Source of the DNA: Archivesica marissinica
Lineage: Eukaryota > Mollusca > Bivalvia > Venerida > Vesicomyidae
Reading direction: 5' to 3'
Length of the DNA: 64,000 bases
NCBI GenBank assembly: GCA_014843695.1
Contig: CM026386.1
Span: forward strand, 90,069,955 to 90,133,954
The position numbers were made by a program, and so were the translations under genes. The notes beneath the pieces were generated by a model, which made no database searches, was not told the DNA's origin, and was given only the letters and a program-made list of their open reading frames with translations. Below, one piece after another: positions 36,986-50,630 of the stretch. The stretch's first letter is position 1. Every line of letters starts with the position of its first letter.

Positions 36986-37911
36986 GTACCCACTTACTTA
37001 AGCATCCTTAAGTAGACCCTGGTTACTAATGGTATGGCACTCAAATATTCATACAATTAAAGAATGAATCGTGGGTTAATAGTTTCCATCGGGGTATCAA
37101 CTACAGTGGGCATGGAAACGTAGCTCATACAGTTCATTACTTGTATTTACGTTAATTCTTTGTTCAACGACACAGGTTTACAGTCCAGTATTGCAACTTA
37201 CCGTGTGCCGTACCAAGTAAATATAATCTCATTGAAACAATGTAAACTGTCAGACACGTTTTCTCACGACGAATGTTGCCTAACAATGTGAATGCGCACT
37301 GCCGTAGCTTACAATCAGGGCACATAGTTCATATAAGGACATGCAATAGGGATGTAAATATTTATCTTGTTGCGATCCTCCCATAAATTACATAGACGGA
37401 GGTAGGGCTTATATGCGAACCATCGACATTAACGCATACTTACTATGTAATGGCTATCAGGGTAGTACCAAGAACAAGACTATTGTAAGATATTATTTTA
37501 GTACCAGTCACTTTCTTGTTCTATTTACGCAGCGGTGTTTCCCTCCTGTCCCATTTATATATCTAATATATCAAAGTGCATATTCACAATGATCCGTTCC
37601 CTATGCTATATACACCGGACACGTCTCGAAATTACTTAGCTACCGAGGTACCGTCACGAGACCCGTCCCCAGCGTTTTAAAACATTGTTCTAACACCACA
37701 GAATCTTCACTATATCTATATCAGCCCTTCGCAACACACCCATGTCTATATATGTCTACGTCCCCGCGAGGGGTTTGACATTAAAGGTACATACATAGTC
37801 TATTTAGGTAACACTGATCCCAACAAGGCCCTTCCATAGTATATGTATGCACATATATGCCCCTACTAAGAAAGTGTGCTAGCACAGGAGGGCATTACCT
37901 ATTCAAATTAA

Positions 37912-38005
37912 AGCAATATACTACCACACTAGGCATTTCTCTAGACCATGCAAGCAGTATGCTACCACACTAGGTATTTCCCTAGACTATGCAATCAGTG
38001 CATTA
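37912..38005. repeat. 41-bp minisatellite remnant, about 2 copies
   Basis: Two units of the 41-bp repeat, against about 48 in A at the same place. Confidence 0.9.
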
Positions 38006-38149
38006 TTGTCCACAATGTTCTTCCGTGCTTTATTTCAGTATATGTATTCTTCAACAACCCATACCATAGTCTACGTACTGTACATGTTTTTATAGTTATT
38101 TTACGACGATTGCGAAACAAGCTTTAGCAACATATATTAATCACTCTTG

Positions 38150-38260
38150 TTGGCGGGCATGCAAGCGTAAATGTGGTAAATATTGTGACCACCCTAATAT
38201 GTCACACTCGTAGAATTGAGTTACATTGGTGAGAAGCGATCGCGCTAACAACTGGGCTAA
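38150..38260 (-). mobile_element. Deleted minus-strand SINE (B copy of 23375)
   Basis: Keeps ttggtgagaagcgatcgcgc and gtgaccaccctaatatgtca but lacks the middle part seen in A. Confidence 0.5.
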
Positions 38261-38429
38261 TAATATGCGTATACGTACTGTAGTCCACCATGACATTCTT
38301 CTGTAGAATGATTCCACGACTATTTACTTTACTATTTACAACTATGGACTCCCAATACGAGACGAATTATATAAGACTCTTTAAAATAGTTCATGTATTT
38401 TAATATGTGTAATTGTTTGCAGTGTTGAG

Positions 38430-39150
38430 AAATATAATATGTTTAAACTAAACCTGGCCATTCATTAGTCTGTTTATCTGTGTGTTCATATCGTCCTGTA
38501 ATATACTGTAGTATTGACGCAGTCAACCACATATTTTCCTAATCTACTGTTTGTGCTTGCAACCACCACCAATTCACCTAGCCTAGTGGAGCACTGAACA
38601 ACCATACCAGGTCTTCCTTTGTATGTATCAATAGGCACACACCACAACCCGGTCCTTCTCAAGTATATATAAGGCATTGTGGTAACCCACCAAACCCTAC
38701 GTTGTTCTACACAAGTATGGGATACTGCAACACGACCATTTACTATCGCAGCACAGCCTTTAGTTTATTCAGTACTGGGGACAATAGCCTTTTCTAGTAT
38801 ATGTATGCGCCTGCATCAGCACCATTATGGGCCATTTCCTGGACAGGCTCCAGAGGTTACCCTATACTTGATGCACAAACCTCCGTAAGTAACTGCCAAC
38901 CTTTTCAAATAAATGAGACACGGCCTTCTCGAATCTGGTGACCATCAGTGATGATAGGTTACAGTGGTATTCACATCATCAATGTGGAGTTTGTATCGAA
39001 CATAATAAAGTTTGTACCAAAATGTCTGTACCGAACTTCTACTATCACAGCACATACTTTAGTTTATGTATATACTGTGGACAATATCCTTTTTTAATAT
39101 ATTTATATTAATATATAATGTTCTGCACAATATTCAAACGGAATACCGAA
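38430..39150. other. B-specific insertion, no secure gene
   Basis: About 1 kb (to 39480) absent from A. It holds open frames on both strands (38486-38677 minus, 38679-38888 plus) without recognisable domains, and at 38835-38950 a fragment like the SINE at 20195. Confidence 0.5.
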
Positions 39151-39340
39151 CATAATGACAGTTTTACAACACATAATGCAGTTTGTACCGAACATAGTGA
39201 CAGTTTTACAACACATAATGCAGTTTGTACCGAACATAATGACAGTTTTACAACACATAATGCAGTTTGTACCGAACATAATGACCGTTTTACAACACAT
39301 AATGCAGTTTGTACTGAACATAATGACGGGTTTTAGCATA
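39150..39340. repeat. 42-bp minisatellite, about 4.5 copies
   Basis: Unit of 42 bp (14 codons) containing accgaacataatgacagttt. Overlapping open frames on both strands arise from the period of three. Confidence 0.94.
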
Positions 39341-39838
39341 TTACCCAACATAATGACGTTTAACATAATGAAGTACGTACAACACATAAAGAAGTTTATG
39401 CAGGACATACGGAAGGTTTTGCCAGTGACGTCTGCATGCATTTCCATATACACAACTGTATCTTATTGAACACTGAACCACAATAGCATTGGTAATTGTT
39501 GCATTATTGTGTTACATAGTTCGCTTAATGGTGGATATATAAGATTTGAGAGCAGTGTGCAATCGTGTGCAAACTATTTGTTTATTTGAATGTGTATGGG
39601 GTTTAACGTCACATCAACAGCAAATGTCATAAAGCGACGCTCATGCTGTTATTGGTGGAGGAAAACCCCTGATGACAATCCAATAATTAATTACTATACA
39701 ATTACCACATTGCAATAAGGAAATGACAAATAATTTAGAAATTGTCAGTATATCTACCAGCAGTATACATAAATAGAGCCTTGTGTTACTGCAGCTAGTT
39801 TTGCACGATATCTTCAAATTTCCAGTCTATGTTATAAT

Positions 39839-40051
39839 AAGTTCAGTTAGCGCGCTCGCTTCTCGCCAATGCGACCCGGGTTCGATCCTCGGACATGGAA
39901 GTATGTGAGATGGTATGATGGTCGCCAGATCGGACAGGTGGGTTACCTCCCACATGAATGACGACATATACGCTTTCATCCGCGCCAACGAGCGTGATTA
40001 ATGTAAGTCGTTAAAACTTAATAATAAATAAAATATAAAAAAAGTTCAGTT
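39839..40051 (+). mobile_element. tRNA-derived SINE with target-site duplication
   Basis: The head ttagcgcgctcgcttctcgc and B box gggttcgatcct are followed by ggtcgccagatcggacaggt, a body ending in gtgattaatgtaagtcg and an aataaataaaata tail. The 10-bp direct repeat aagttcagtt flanks it (39839-39848 and 40042-40051), marking retrotransposition. The site is empty in cassette A, so insertion followed duplication. Confidence 0.85.
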
Positions 40052-40589
40052 TGTTTCATTTTGCTTTTTTTTGGATGGGATGCTAAGTGCAGCTGAGGTC
40101 ATATGTCGGCTCTATGGTTAATATTGGTGGAGGAAGAACCCGGGTCCTCAACCGAGCAGTATTTCAGCCTTTAAGCTGAGTTCATACAAGATACCCCTAT
40201 AAGTCATATCTGCGCATTGTTATATAGATTTATTGTCATAAATTGTCTTATTCCCGTGTTCCACTGTACTAGACATATATTCCATATACCATTATATTTC
40301 ATATGATATTATACATAGTTGTTCTGCTCTTCAGCTTTACCATTACTATATAATTCCAATGTGCAGTTTTGACCTAACCTTTGATTGCATTTGTATATAT
40401 GTTGAGGGTCTCATATAGCCAAGGTTATAACACGTTTCTAAGATCTCAAGCTCAAGCTATAATGATGTAGTTGGTTGATTCTGAGTTGTATATGTTCAGG
40501 GTCTCATGTAGCCAGTTTTGACATATATACCTAACCTACCATTGTATATTTATGTCACCCATTAACGTACGGCCAATTTTTTTGAAAGA

Positions 40590-40775
40590 ACTCGGACTGA
40601 GAAGTATGTGGGGTGATATCACCAGATTGGATGGGTCGGTTTTCTCCGTGCACTCCGGTTTCCTTCCACACGAATGACAACATATTTCACCCTCATCAGC
40701 TGTGCCAAACGAGAGTGATTAATATAAATTCTTAACGTTTGTTTTCTCAATCGTTGTAAAATAAATAAAGTTTAA
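40590..40775 (+). mobile_element. 5'-truncated SINE of the same family
   Basis: Matches the body of the preceding element (gtatgtggggtgatatcacc, gtgcactccggtttccttcc, gagagtgattaatataaatt) and ends in an aaaataaataaag tail. The tRNA head is missing. Confidence 0.7.
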
Positions 40776-40789
40776 CTTTACAATCAGTT

Positions 40790-41425
40790 TAGTCTATCGC
40801 TACTATGATATTTGTCTATGGGTACATGCTGACCGCACCAGTTTGGCCTATCGCTACATGATATTTGTCTACGGGTACATGCTGATCGCATCAGTTTGGT
40901 CTATCGCTACCATGACATTTGTCTACGGGTACATGCTGATCGCATCAGTTTGGCCTATCGCTACCATGATATTTGTCTATGGGTACATGCTGATCGCATC
41001 AGTTTGGCCTATCGCTACCATGATATTTGTCTACGGGTACATGCTGATCGCATCAGTTTGGCCTATCGCTACCATGATATTTGTCTACGGGTACATGCTG
41101 ATCGCATCAGTTTGGTCTATCGCTACCATGATATTTGTCTACGGGTACATGCTGATCGCACCAGTTTGGTCTATCGCTACCATGATATTTGTCAACGGGT
41201 ACATGCTGACCGCATCAGTTTGGCCTATCGCTACCATGATATTTGTCTACGGGTACATGCTGACCGCACTAGTTTGGTCTATCGCTACCATGATATTTGT
41301 CTACGGGTACATGCTGATCGCACCAGTTTGGTCTATCGCTACCATGATATTTGTCTACGGGTACATGCTGATCGCACCAGTTTGGTCTATCGCTACCATG
41401 ATATTTGTCTACGGGTACATGCCGG
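40790..41425. repeat. 54-bp minisatellite, about 12 copies
   Basis: Unit of 54 bp (18 codons) containing gatatttgtctacgggtaca. It is more GC-rich than its surroundings. Two plus-strand frames stay open through the array; the hydrophobic repeat peptide (MIFVYGYMLIASVW...) looks membrane-like but follows from the DNA period. Conserved third-position patterns are absent, so no gene is called. Confidence 0.93.
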
Positions 41426-41493
41426 AGGTCAATGGTTCTATCTGGGTGTCCGCCCGTGCCAAAGATAGAGCTCGAGGGACCATCCGATATCCA

Positions 41494-42493
41494 NNNNNNN
41501 NNNNNNNNNNNNNNNNNNNNNNNNNNNNNNNNNNNNNNNNNNNNNNNNNNNNNNNNNNNNNNNNNNNNNNNNNNNNNNNNNNNNNNNNNNNNNNNNNNNN
41601 NNNNNNNNNNNNNNNNNNNNNNNNNNNNNNNNNNNNNNNNNNNNNNNNNNNNNNNNNNNNNNNNNNNNNNNNNNNNNNNNNNNNNNNNNNNNNNNNNNNN
41701 NNNNNNNNNNNNNNNNNNNNNNNNNNNNNNNNNNNNNNNNNNNNNNNNNNNNNNNNNNNNNNNNNNNNNNNNNNNNNNNNNNNNNNNNNNNNNNNNNNNN
41801 NNNNNNNNNNNNNNNNNNNNNNNNNNNNNNNNNNNNNNNNNNNNNNNNNNNNNNNNNNNNNNNNNNNNNNNNNNNNNNNNNNNNNNNNNNNNNNNNNNNN
41901 NNNNNNNNNNNNNNNNNNNNNNNNNNNNNNNNNNNNNNNNNNNNNNNNNNNNNNNNNNNNNNNNNNNNNNNNNNNNNNNNNNNNNNNNNNNNNNNNNNNN
42001 NNNNNNNNNNNNNNNNNNNNNNNNNNNNNNNNNNNNNNNNNNNNNNNNNNNNNNNNNNNNNNNNNNNNNNNNNNNNNNNNNNNNNNNNNNNNNNNNNNNN
42101 NNNNNNNNNNNNNNNNNNNNNNNNNNNNNNNNNNNNNNNNNNNNNNNNNNNNNNNNNNNNNNNNNNNNNNNNNNNNNNNNNNNNNNNNNNNNNNNNNNNN
42201 NNNNNNNNNNNNNNNNNNNNNNNNNNNNNNNNNNNNNNNNNNNNNNNNNNNNNNNNNNNNNNNNNNNNNNNNNNNNNNNNNNNNNNNNNNNNNNNNNNNN
42301 NNNNNNNNNNNNNNNNNNNNNNNNNNNNNNNNNNNNNNNNNNNNNNNNNNNNNNNNNNNNNNNNNNNNNNNNNNNNNNNNNNNNNNNNNNNNNNNNNNNN
42401 NNNNNNNNNNNNNNNNNNNNNNNNNNNNNNNNNNNNNNNNNNNNNNNNNNNNNNNNNNNNNNNNNNNNNNNNNNNNNNNNNNNNNNNNNNNNN
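41494..42493. other. Assembly gap, exactly 1,000 N
   Basis: Only N, lying between the end of the 54-bp array and the 19-bp satellite. Probably an unresolved repeat. Confidence 0.99.
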
Positions 42494-45400
42494 ATAGGTT
42501 CATATAGAATATATAGGTTCATATAGAATATATAGGTTAGAATATATAGGTTCATATAGAATGTATAGGTTCAAATAGAATATATAGGTCATAGAATATA
42601 TAGGTTCATATAGAATGTATAGGTTCATATAGAATGCATAGGTTCATATTGAATATATAGGTTCATATAGAACATATAGTTCATATATAATATATAGGTT
42701 CATATAAAATATATAGGTTCATATAGAATATATAGGTTCATATAGAATATATAGGTTCATATATAATATATAGGTTCATATAGAATATATAGTTCATATA
42801 GAATATATAGGTTCATATAGAATATATATGTTCATATAGATGCATAGGTTCATATAGAATATATAGGTTCATATAGAATGTATAGGTTCATATAGGTTCA
42901 TATAGAATATATAGGTTCATATAGAATATATAGGTTCATATAGAATGGATAGGTTCATATTGCATATATAGATTCATATAGAATGCATAGGTTCATATTG
43001 AATGTATAGGTTCAAATAGAATATATAGGTTAGAATATATAGGTTCATATAGAATGTATATGTTCATATAGAATGCATAGGTTCATATTGAATATATAGG
43101 TTCATATAGAACATACAGGTTCATATATAATAGATAGGTTCATATAGAATATATAGGTTCATATAGAACATATAGGTTCATATATAATATATAGGTTCAT
43201 GTAGAATGCATAGGTTCATATAGGATATATAGGTTCATATAGAATATATAGGTTCATATAGAATGTATATATACATATAGAATGTATAGGTTGATATAGA
43301 ATATATAGGTTCATATAGAATATATAGGTTCATATAGAATATATAGGTTCATATAGAATGTATAGGTTCATATAGAATGAAAAATATAGGTTCATATAGG
43401 ATATATAGGTTCATATAGAATGTATATATACATATAGAATGTATAGGTTGATATAGAATGTATATATACATATAGAATGTATAGGTTGATATAGAATATA
43501 TAGGTTAATATAGAATGTATATATACATATAGAATGCATAGGTTGATATAGAATATATAGGTTCATATAGAATGTATAGGTTCATATAGAATGTATATAT
43601 ACATATAGAATGTATAGTTGATATAGAATATATAGGTTCATATAGAATGTATATATACATATAGAATGTATAGGTTGATATAGAATGTATATATACATAT
43701 AGAATATATAGGTTCATATAGAATGTATATATACATATAGAATATATAGGTTCATATAGAATGTATATATACATATAGAATGAATAGGTTGATATAGAAT
43801 ATATAGGTTCATATAGAATGTATATATACATATAGAATGTATAGGTTGATATAGAATATATAGGTTCATATAGAATGTATATATACATATAGAATATATA
43901 GGTTCATATAGAATATATAGGTTCATATAGAATGTATATATACATATAGAATGTATAGGTTGATATAGAATATATAGGTTCATATAGAATGTATATATAC
44001 ATATAGAATGTATAGGTTCATATAGAATATATAGGTTCATATAGAATGTATATATACATATAGAATGTATAGGTTCATATAGAATGTATATATACATATA
44101 GAATGTATAGGTTCATATAGAATATATAGGTTCATATAGAATATATAGGTTCATATAGAATATATAGGTTCATATAGAATATATAGGTTCATATAGAATA
44201 TATAGGTTCATATAGAATATATAGGTTCATATAGAATATATAGGTTCATATAGAATATATAGGTTCATATAGAATACATAGGTTCGTTATAGAATATATA
44301 GGTTCATATAGAATATATAGGTTCATATTGAATATATAGGTTCATATTGAATGTATAGGTTCAAATAGAATATATAGGTTAGAATATATAGGTTCCTATA
44401 GAATGTATAGGTTCATATATAATGCATAGGTCCATATTGAATATATAGGTTCATATAGAACATATAGGTTCATATATAATTTATAGGTTCATATAGAATA
44501 TGTAGGTTCATATTGAATATATAGGTTCATTTAGAATATATAGGTTCATAGTGAATATTTAGGTTCATATAGGATATATAGGTTCATATAGAATACATAG
44601 GTTCATATTGAATATATAGGTTCATGTAGAATATATAGGTTCGTTATAGAATATATAGGTTCATATAGAATATATAGGTTCATATAGAATATATAGGTTC
44701 ATATAGAATGCATAGGTTCATATAGAATATATCAGTTCATATAGAATGTATAGGTTCATATAGGTTCATATAGAATATATAGGTTCATATAGAATATATA
44801 GGTTCTATAGAATATATAGGTTCATATAGAATATTAGGTTCATATTGAATATATAGGTTCATATAGAATATATAGGTTCATATAGAATACATAGGTTCAT
44901 ATTGAATATATAGGTTCATATAGAATATATAGGTTCGTTATAGAATATATAGGTTCATATAGAATATATAGGTTCATATAGAATACATAGGTTCGTTATA
45001 GAATATATAGGTTCATATAGAATATATAGGTTCATATTGAATATATAGGTTCATATAGAATATATAGGTTCATATAGAATGCATAGGTTCATATAGAATA
45101 TATAGTTCATATAGAACATATAGGTTCATATAGGATACATAGGTTCATATTGAATATATAGGTCATATAGAATATATAGGTTCTTATAGAATATATAGGT
45201 TCATATAGAATATATAGGTTCATATAGAATACATAGGTTCATATTGAATATATAGGTTCATATAGAATATATAGGTTCGATATAGAATATATAGGTTCAT
45301 ATAGAATATATAGGTTCATATAGAATACATAGGTTCGTATAGAATATATAGGTTCATATAGAATATATAGGTTCTTATAGAATATATAGGTTCATATAGA

Positions 45401-47515
45401 ATATATAGGTTCATATAGAATATATAGGTTCATATAGAATATATAGGTTCATATAGAATATATAGGTTCTTATAGAATATATAGGTTCATATAGAATATA
45501 TAGGTTCATATAGAATATAGTTCATATAGAATATATAGGTTCATATAGAATATATAGGTTCATATTGAATATATAGGTTCATTTAGAATATATAGGTTCA
45601 TACAGAATGCATAGGTTCATATAGAATATATAGGTTCATATAGAATATATAGGTTCATATAGAATACATAGGTTCATATTGAATATATAGGTTCATATAG
45701 AATATATAGGTTCGTTATAGAATATATAGGTTCATATAGAATATATAGGTTCATATAGAATACTAGGTTCATATAGAATATATAGGTTCATATAGAATAT
45801 ATAGGTTCATATAGAATATATAGGTTCATATAGAATATATAGGTTCATATAGAATATATAGGTTCATATAGAATATATAGGTTCATATAGAATATATAGG
45901 TTCATATTGAATGTATAGGTTCATATTGAATGTATATGTTCAAATAGAATATATAGGTTAGAATATATAGGTTCATATAGAATGTATAGGTTCATATAGA
46001 ATGCATAGGTTCATATTGAATATATAGGTTCATATATAACATATAGGTTCATATATAATAGATAGGTTCATATAGAATATATAGGTTCATATAGAACATA
46101 TAGGTTCATATATAATATATAGGTTCATGTAGAATGCATAGGTTCATATAGGATATATAGGTTCATATAGAATATATAGGTTCATATAGAAAGTATATAT
46201 ACATATAGAATGTATAGGTTGATATAGAATGTATATATACATATAGAATGTATAGGTTGATATAGAATATATAGGTTAATATAGAATGTATATATACATA
46301 TAGAATGCATAGGTTAATATAGAATATATAGGTTCATATAGAATGTATAGTTTCATATAGAATGTATAGATTGATATAGAATATATAGGTTCATATAGAA
46401 TGTATATATACATATAGAATGTGTAGGTTGATATAGAATGTATATATACATATAGAATATATAGGTTCAAATAGAATGTATATATACATATAGAATATAT
46501 AGGTTCATATAGAATGTATATATACATATAGAATGAATAGGTTGATATCGAATATATAGGTTCATATAGAATGTATATATACATATAGAATGTATAGGTT
46601 GATATAGAATATATAGGTTCATATAGAATGTATATATACATATAGAATATATAGGTTCATATAGAATGTATATATACATATAGAATGTATAGGTTCATAT
46701 AGAATGTATATATACATATAGAATATATAGGTTCATATAGAATGTATATATACATATAGAATGTATAGGTTCATATAGAATGTATATATACATATAGAAT
46801 GTATAGGTTGATATAGCATATATAGGTTCATATAGAATATATAGGTTCATATAGGATATATAGGTTCATATAGAAGGTATAGGTTCATATAGAATGTATA
46901 GGTTCATATAGGATATATAGGTTCATATAGAATGTATATATACATATAGAATGTATAGGTTGATATAGAATGTATATATACATATAGAATGTATAGGTTG
47001 ATATAGAATATATATATACATATAGAATATATAGGTTCATATAGAATGTATATATACATATAGAATATATAGGTTCATATAGAATGTATATATACATATA
47101 GAATGAATAGGTTGATATAGAATATATAGGTTCATATAGAATGTATATATACATATAGAATGCATAGGTTAATATAGAATATATAGGTTCATATAGAATG
47201 TATATGTTCATATAGAATATATAGGTTCATATAGAATATATAGGTTCATATTGAATATATAGGTTCATATTGAATATATAGGTTCATATAGAATATATAG
47301 GTTCGTTATAGAATATATAGGTTCATATAGAATGTATAGGTTGATATAGCATATATAGGTTCATATAGAATATATAGGTTCATATAGGATATATAGGTTC
47401 ATATAGAATATATAGAGGGAGATTGATTGATCTAGCTTAAGTTCAAATAGAATGTATAGGTTCACATATAATTATATAGGTTCAAATAGAATATATAGGT
47501 TCATATAGAATATAT
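42494..47515. repeat. 19-bp AT-rich satellite with higher-order structure, about 265 copies
   Basis: Basic unit ataggttcatatagaatat (19 bp). Subfamilies (gtatatatacatatagaat, ggttgatatagaat, ggttcatattgaat) alternate in blocks at 43260-44100 and 46190-47200. A block with the same rare variants at about 43005-43290 recurs at 45915-46200, giving a higher-order period near 2.9 kb. Three units are 19 codons, so minus-strand Tyr/Ile-rich frames are artefacts. It ends with two copies of an agggagattgattg junction (47414, 47517). Confidence 0.95.
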
Positions 47516-48140
47516 AGAGGGAGATTGATTGGCAACTTTCTCCCTATTGTGAATGCAGATCTAGCTTAAGTCCTGTGAGTCTGTGTAATGTTTGGTTTGT
47601 TCGAGATACAAACAATTTGCTATATATTCTGTTATATTCGTTATAATTATACTGATTTCTGAAAAAGAGTGTAATATATTATAATACAATCGACGTTTTA
47701 ACATTTTTAAACCAAGCCTTTTACTGTAACAATTTTCGACAATCGCAGCTTATAACGGTAGTAAGACGAAGCAGAGGGTACATGTGACTAGGGTATGACT
47801 TGACCGTGTACATGCATGTACATGTATATATGTCAGAGGTACATAGGGCGTATCAATACAATCAGCTGCCTATGTATTAAATGACAATGTGCAATTCTAC
47901 AAAATGACTTTTCCTCACTTCCTAGGTCTTTATACAGTTTATCATTGGAACACTATTATTCCTAAGTTTTAAATATTTTGTCTTTAGACAGGTTAACATA
48001 TGAACATACTATCCATCTTCCATGAACTTGTTATTATAGAGGATTTCCCGTCAAATTACAATCTTGGGACACCTCTATTTTCTGTGAAAAATAGTTATTT
48101 CACATTCTCAATGCATTGGGATGTTTTGGGACAATTTTAA
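47516..48140. other. Spacer, no gene seen
   Basis: AT-rich sequence between the satellite and the next minisatellite. Nothing recognised. Confidence 0.55.
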
Positions 48141-48740
48141 ATATATTATATAACGAGAACCCGGGTATGTTCAGCCAAGGGAGAACTTACTTCATATATA
48201 TATATTATATAACGAGAACCCGGGTATGTTCAGCCAAGGGAGAACTTACTTCATATATATATATTATATAACGAGAACCCGGGTATGTTCAGCCAAGGGA
48301 GAACTTACTTCATATATATATTATATAACGAGAACCCGGTATGCCAGCAAGGGAGAACTACTTCATATATATTATATAACGAGAACCCGGGTATGCTCAG
48401 CCAAGGGAGAACTTACTTCAAAATATATATATTATATAACGAGAACCGGGTATGTTCAGCCAAGGGAGAACTTACTTCATATATATTATATAACGAGAAC
48501 CCGGGTATGCTCAGCCAAGGGAGAACTTACTTCATATATATATATATATTATATATCGAGAACCCGGGTATGTTCAGCCAAGGGAGAACTTCCTTCATGT
48601 ATATTATATAACGAGAACCCGGGTATGTTCAGCCAAGGGAGAACTTACTTCATGTATATATTATATAACGAGAACCCGGGTATGTTCAGCCAAGGGAGAA
48701 CTTCCTTCATATATATTATATAACGAGATCCCGGGTATAC
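48141..48740. repeat. About 58-bp minisatellite, about 10 copies
   Basis: Unit containing ataacgagaacccgggtatg and cagccaagggagaacttact, with a variable (at)n stretch that makes the period drift. Plus-strand open frames here are repeat artefacts. Confidence 0.95.
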
Positions 48741-49144
48741 ACCAAACTTCTCGCTAATGTAGAAAAACAGTCTCCGCATTTTGAAGCATATATTTTCATA
48801 ATGGATTCAGTGTGGATTGAGCCATAAATGGTTATTTTATTAATATCAGTCTACAAACAAATGTAAGTACATGTATACAACATGTTAATCATAACAGACT
48901 ATTAATAAGAATGTCGGCAATAGATCCCAGTTGGTGAAAGCTACTCGTTATTGATACAATGGTATAATTATGTGCTTACTATGTATATGCATTGCAACAT
49001 CTACAATATATACAACTTGTAAAATGACAACGTGAAACACCACTAGAACGAAACTAGAAAGTAAAATAATATTTCTTGTACCATACATGAGACAACATGA
49101 TACATTCCATAAAGCTGTTATTATATAATGGTTAAACAACTTAC

Positions 49145-49420
49145 ATCTCACGTTCACTATCACTTCTTTTGTGGTAGATCCATCTGTACTGGGGTTTGTT
49201 ACTGTACATGTATATATAGCAGCATCCGACCGTACCAGAGAGCCCAGTGATAGCACGGGTGTGCTGCTTACATCTACTCCTCCTCCGGGTTTGGTCCACT
49301 TGTATCTGCAGTCAGGATAACAATCACCAGTACAGGTTATATCATTCAATGTAGCTCCAGAATTAACAGTGTAGGCTGCATGGACTGGATCAAGAGTTGT
49401 TGTATCTGTATCTGGACCAT
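49145..49420 (-). CDS. Ig-domain exon E1-type (four-cysteine), downstream of cassette C
   Basis: A 276-bp internal exon (92 codons) with phase-1 junctions, a strong acceptor (cctttgcag) and a GTAAGTTG donor. It begins DGPDTDTTTL and carries Cys30, Cys34, Cys38, Trp42 (ITCTGDCYPDCRYKW) and Cys72 in AAIYTC. It is the closest relative of exon 904-1167: both share CYPxC, LSLG and TCTVxNP. Its position downstream of E2C mirrors that of 904-1167 to E2A, supporting a four-domain cassette. Flanking introns are not recognisably alike, so this exon pair may be older than the duplication of the E4-E3-E2 block. Confidence 0.87.
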
Positions 49421-50200
49421 CTGCAAAAGGAATGCACATTATAAAAGATATAAAGTATTATAATAATAAATATAAATTGTACAGCAGAGTGGTAATAACA
49501 ACATTAGATATTTTTGGTATTTTTAACCAGTTTATTTTTTCCTTTGTAGTATTTCACTTTTGTAATAATCAATGAAGTATGCAAATGACCATTGTCCAAA
49601 CATATCGGAATACTGTATTTATATTATCTTACGCGCTGTCAATAGATGACAATCATCCTCCAGCTATCAACACTACTAATTCTGAGTGGCGGGTTATTAA
49701 CACATTAAGTATTGTAAGTATGTGTAGGAAGCGAATCCAATTGATTGACTCTCGGACGCTGAGTAACATGTATATACTATTTGAACGTTACACATTTTTA
49801 CTTATAATAGTAAATTACTTGCTCCATTCACACGATTGTCATACATGTACATCAAACATGTGCGTTTTAATACATTTACTAGCGTTTTGTTTTAGAATTG
49901 CTTCATGAATATAAAAGCTGATTATCATGCAGGTAATTTTAAGCAATTAATACGAGTACAATTACAAATAAAATGTAATGCAAATATGAACTATTGTTGA
50001 TTATCTGTGATGTATGTATAGTTTAATATTGGGAAATAAAATATGTTTAAACTAACTATTGTTTGTTGAGTTTACTAATAATTTACATATATTTAGTACA
50101 TAGCATAGTAACAATGCCACCATTTATCTCACCACAATATATTGACTGTATAAGTGCTGGTTTAGCAAAATAAAATATATAGCTTTCCAACGAATTGCCA
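49421..50200. other. Intron or spacer, no gene seen
   Basis: AT-rich. A 109-codon plus-strand frame at 49579-49908 lacks any domain and has no support. Confidence 0.5.
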
Positions 50201-50204
50201 ACTT

Positions 50205-50630
50205 TCAAGTTCAAAGTCAGTACTAGGGGAGGGGTACTGCTAGTTCTCAGAATTAGTCCTCGGATGTGTATGCGAACTTTCAAAGCAATACCTTGTTATT
50301 ATCTTGGAGAAATAATAATGTTTGAGATGTTGTTGGTAATTTCTAGAAATGTGCTATTATATTTACCAAATTTCAAGTTTAATGTAACTGGTAGGGTGGA
50401 GTAAACTGTGGTGTAGTGAATTAGTCCTCGAATGTGTATTCAAAGTTTCAAAGAAGTAACGTTGACAGTTTTAAGGAATGATAATGTACAAGTTTTTTTT
50501 TCCACAAAATTAATTTCTAAAATCGAACTCTTTTTGGTTAAAATTCAAGGTCAATGTCCCTCTCGGGTGGGACTTGCTAGGATGGTAGTGAATAACCCCC
50601 ATAAACAGTATGCAAGTTATCAAAGCATTC
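50205..50630. repeat. Degenerate tandem repeat, three units of about 170 bp
   Basis: Units start near 50205, 50375 and 50543. Shared blocks are tttcaagtt, gaattagtcctcg and aactttcaaagcaa-like ends. Similarity between units is low, as expected of an old dispersed repeat. No protein is recognised. Confidence 0.55.

Larger units (their letters stand above)
25300..39825. repeat. Segmental duplication unit B (Ig cassette B)
   Basis: Aligns with A from 2885 to about 24150 in the same order, with shorter 57-, 61-, 41- and 11-bp arrays. It has a private insertion of about 1 kb at 38430-39480. The left edge is truncated by the gap. Confidence 0.93.

Noticed and set aside
38679..38888. Plus-strand 69-codon frame in the B-specific insertion
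   Set aside because: Overlaps an opposite frame and a SINE-like fragment; no domain and no counterpart in A or C.
43505..44097. Tyr/Ile-rich minus-strand frames in the 19-bp satellite
   Set aside because: Three 19-bp units make 19 codons, so the frame follows from the repeat. Composition is very low complexity.
49579..49908. 109-codon plus-strand frame near the E1-type exon
   Set aside because: No recognisable domain, AT-driven composition, opposite strand inside the likely intron.
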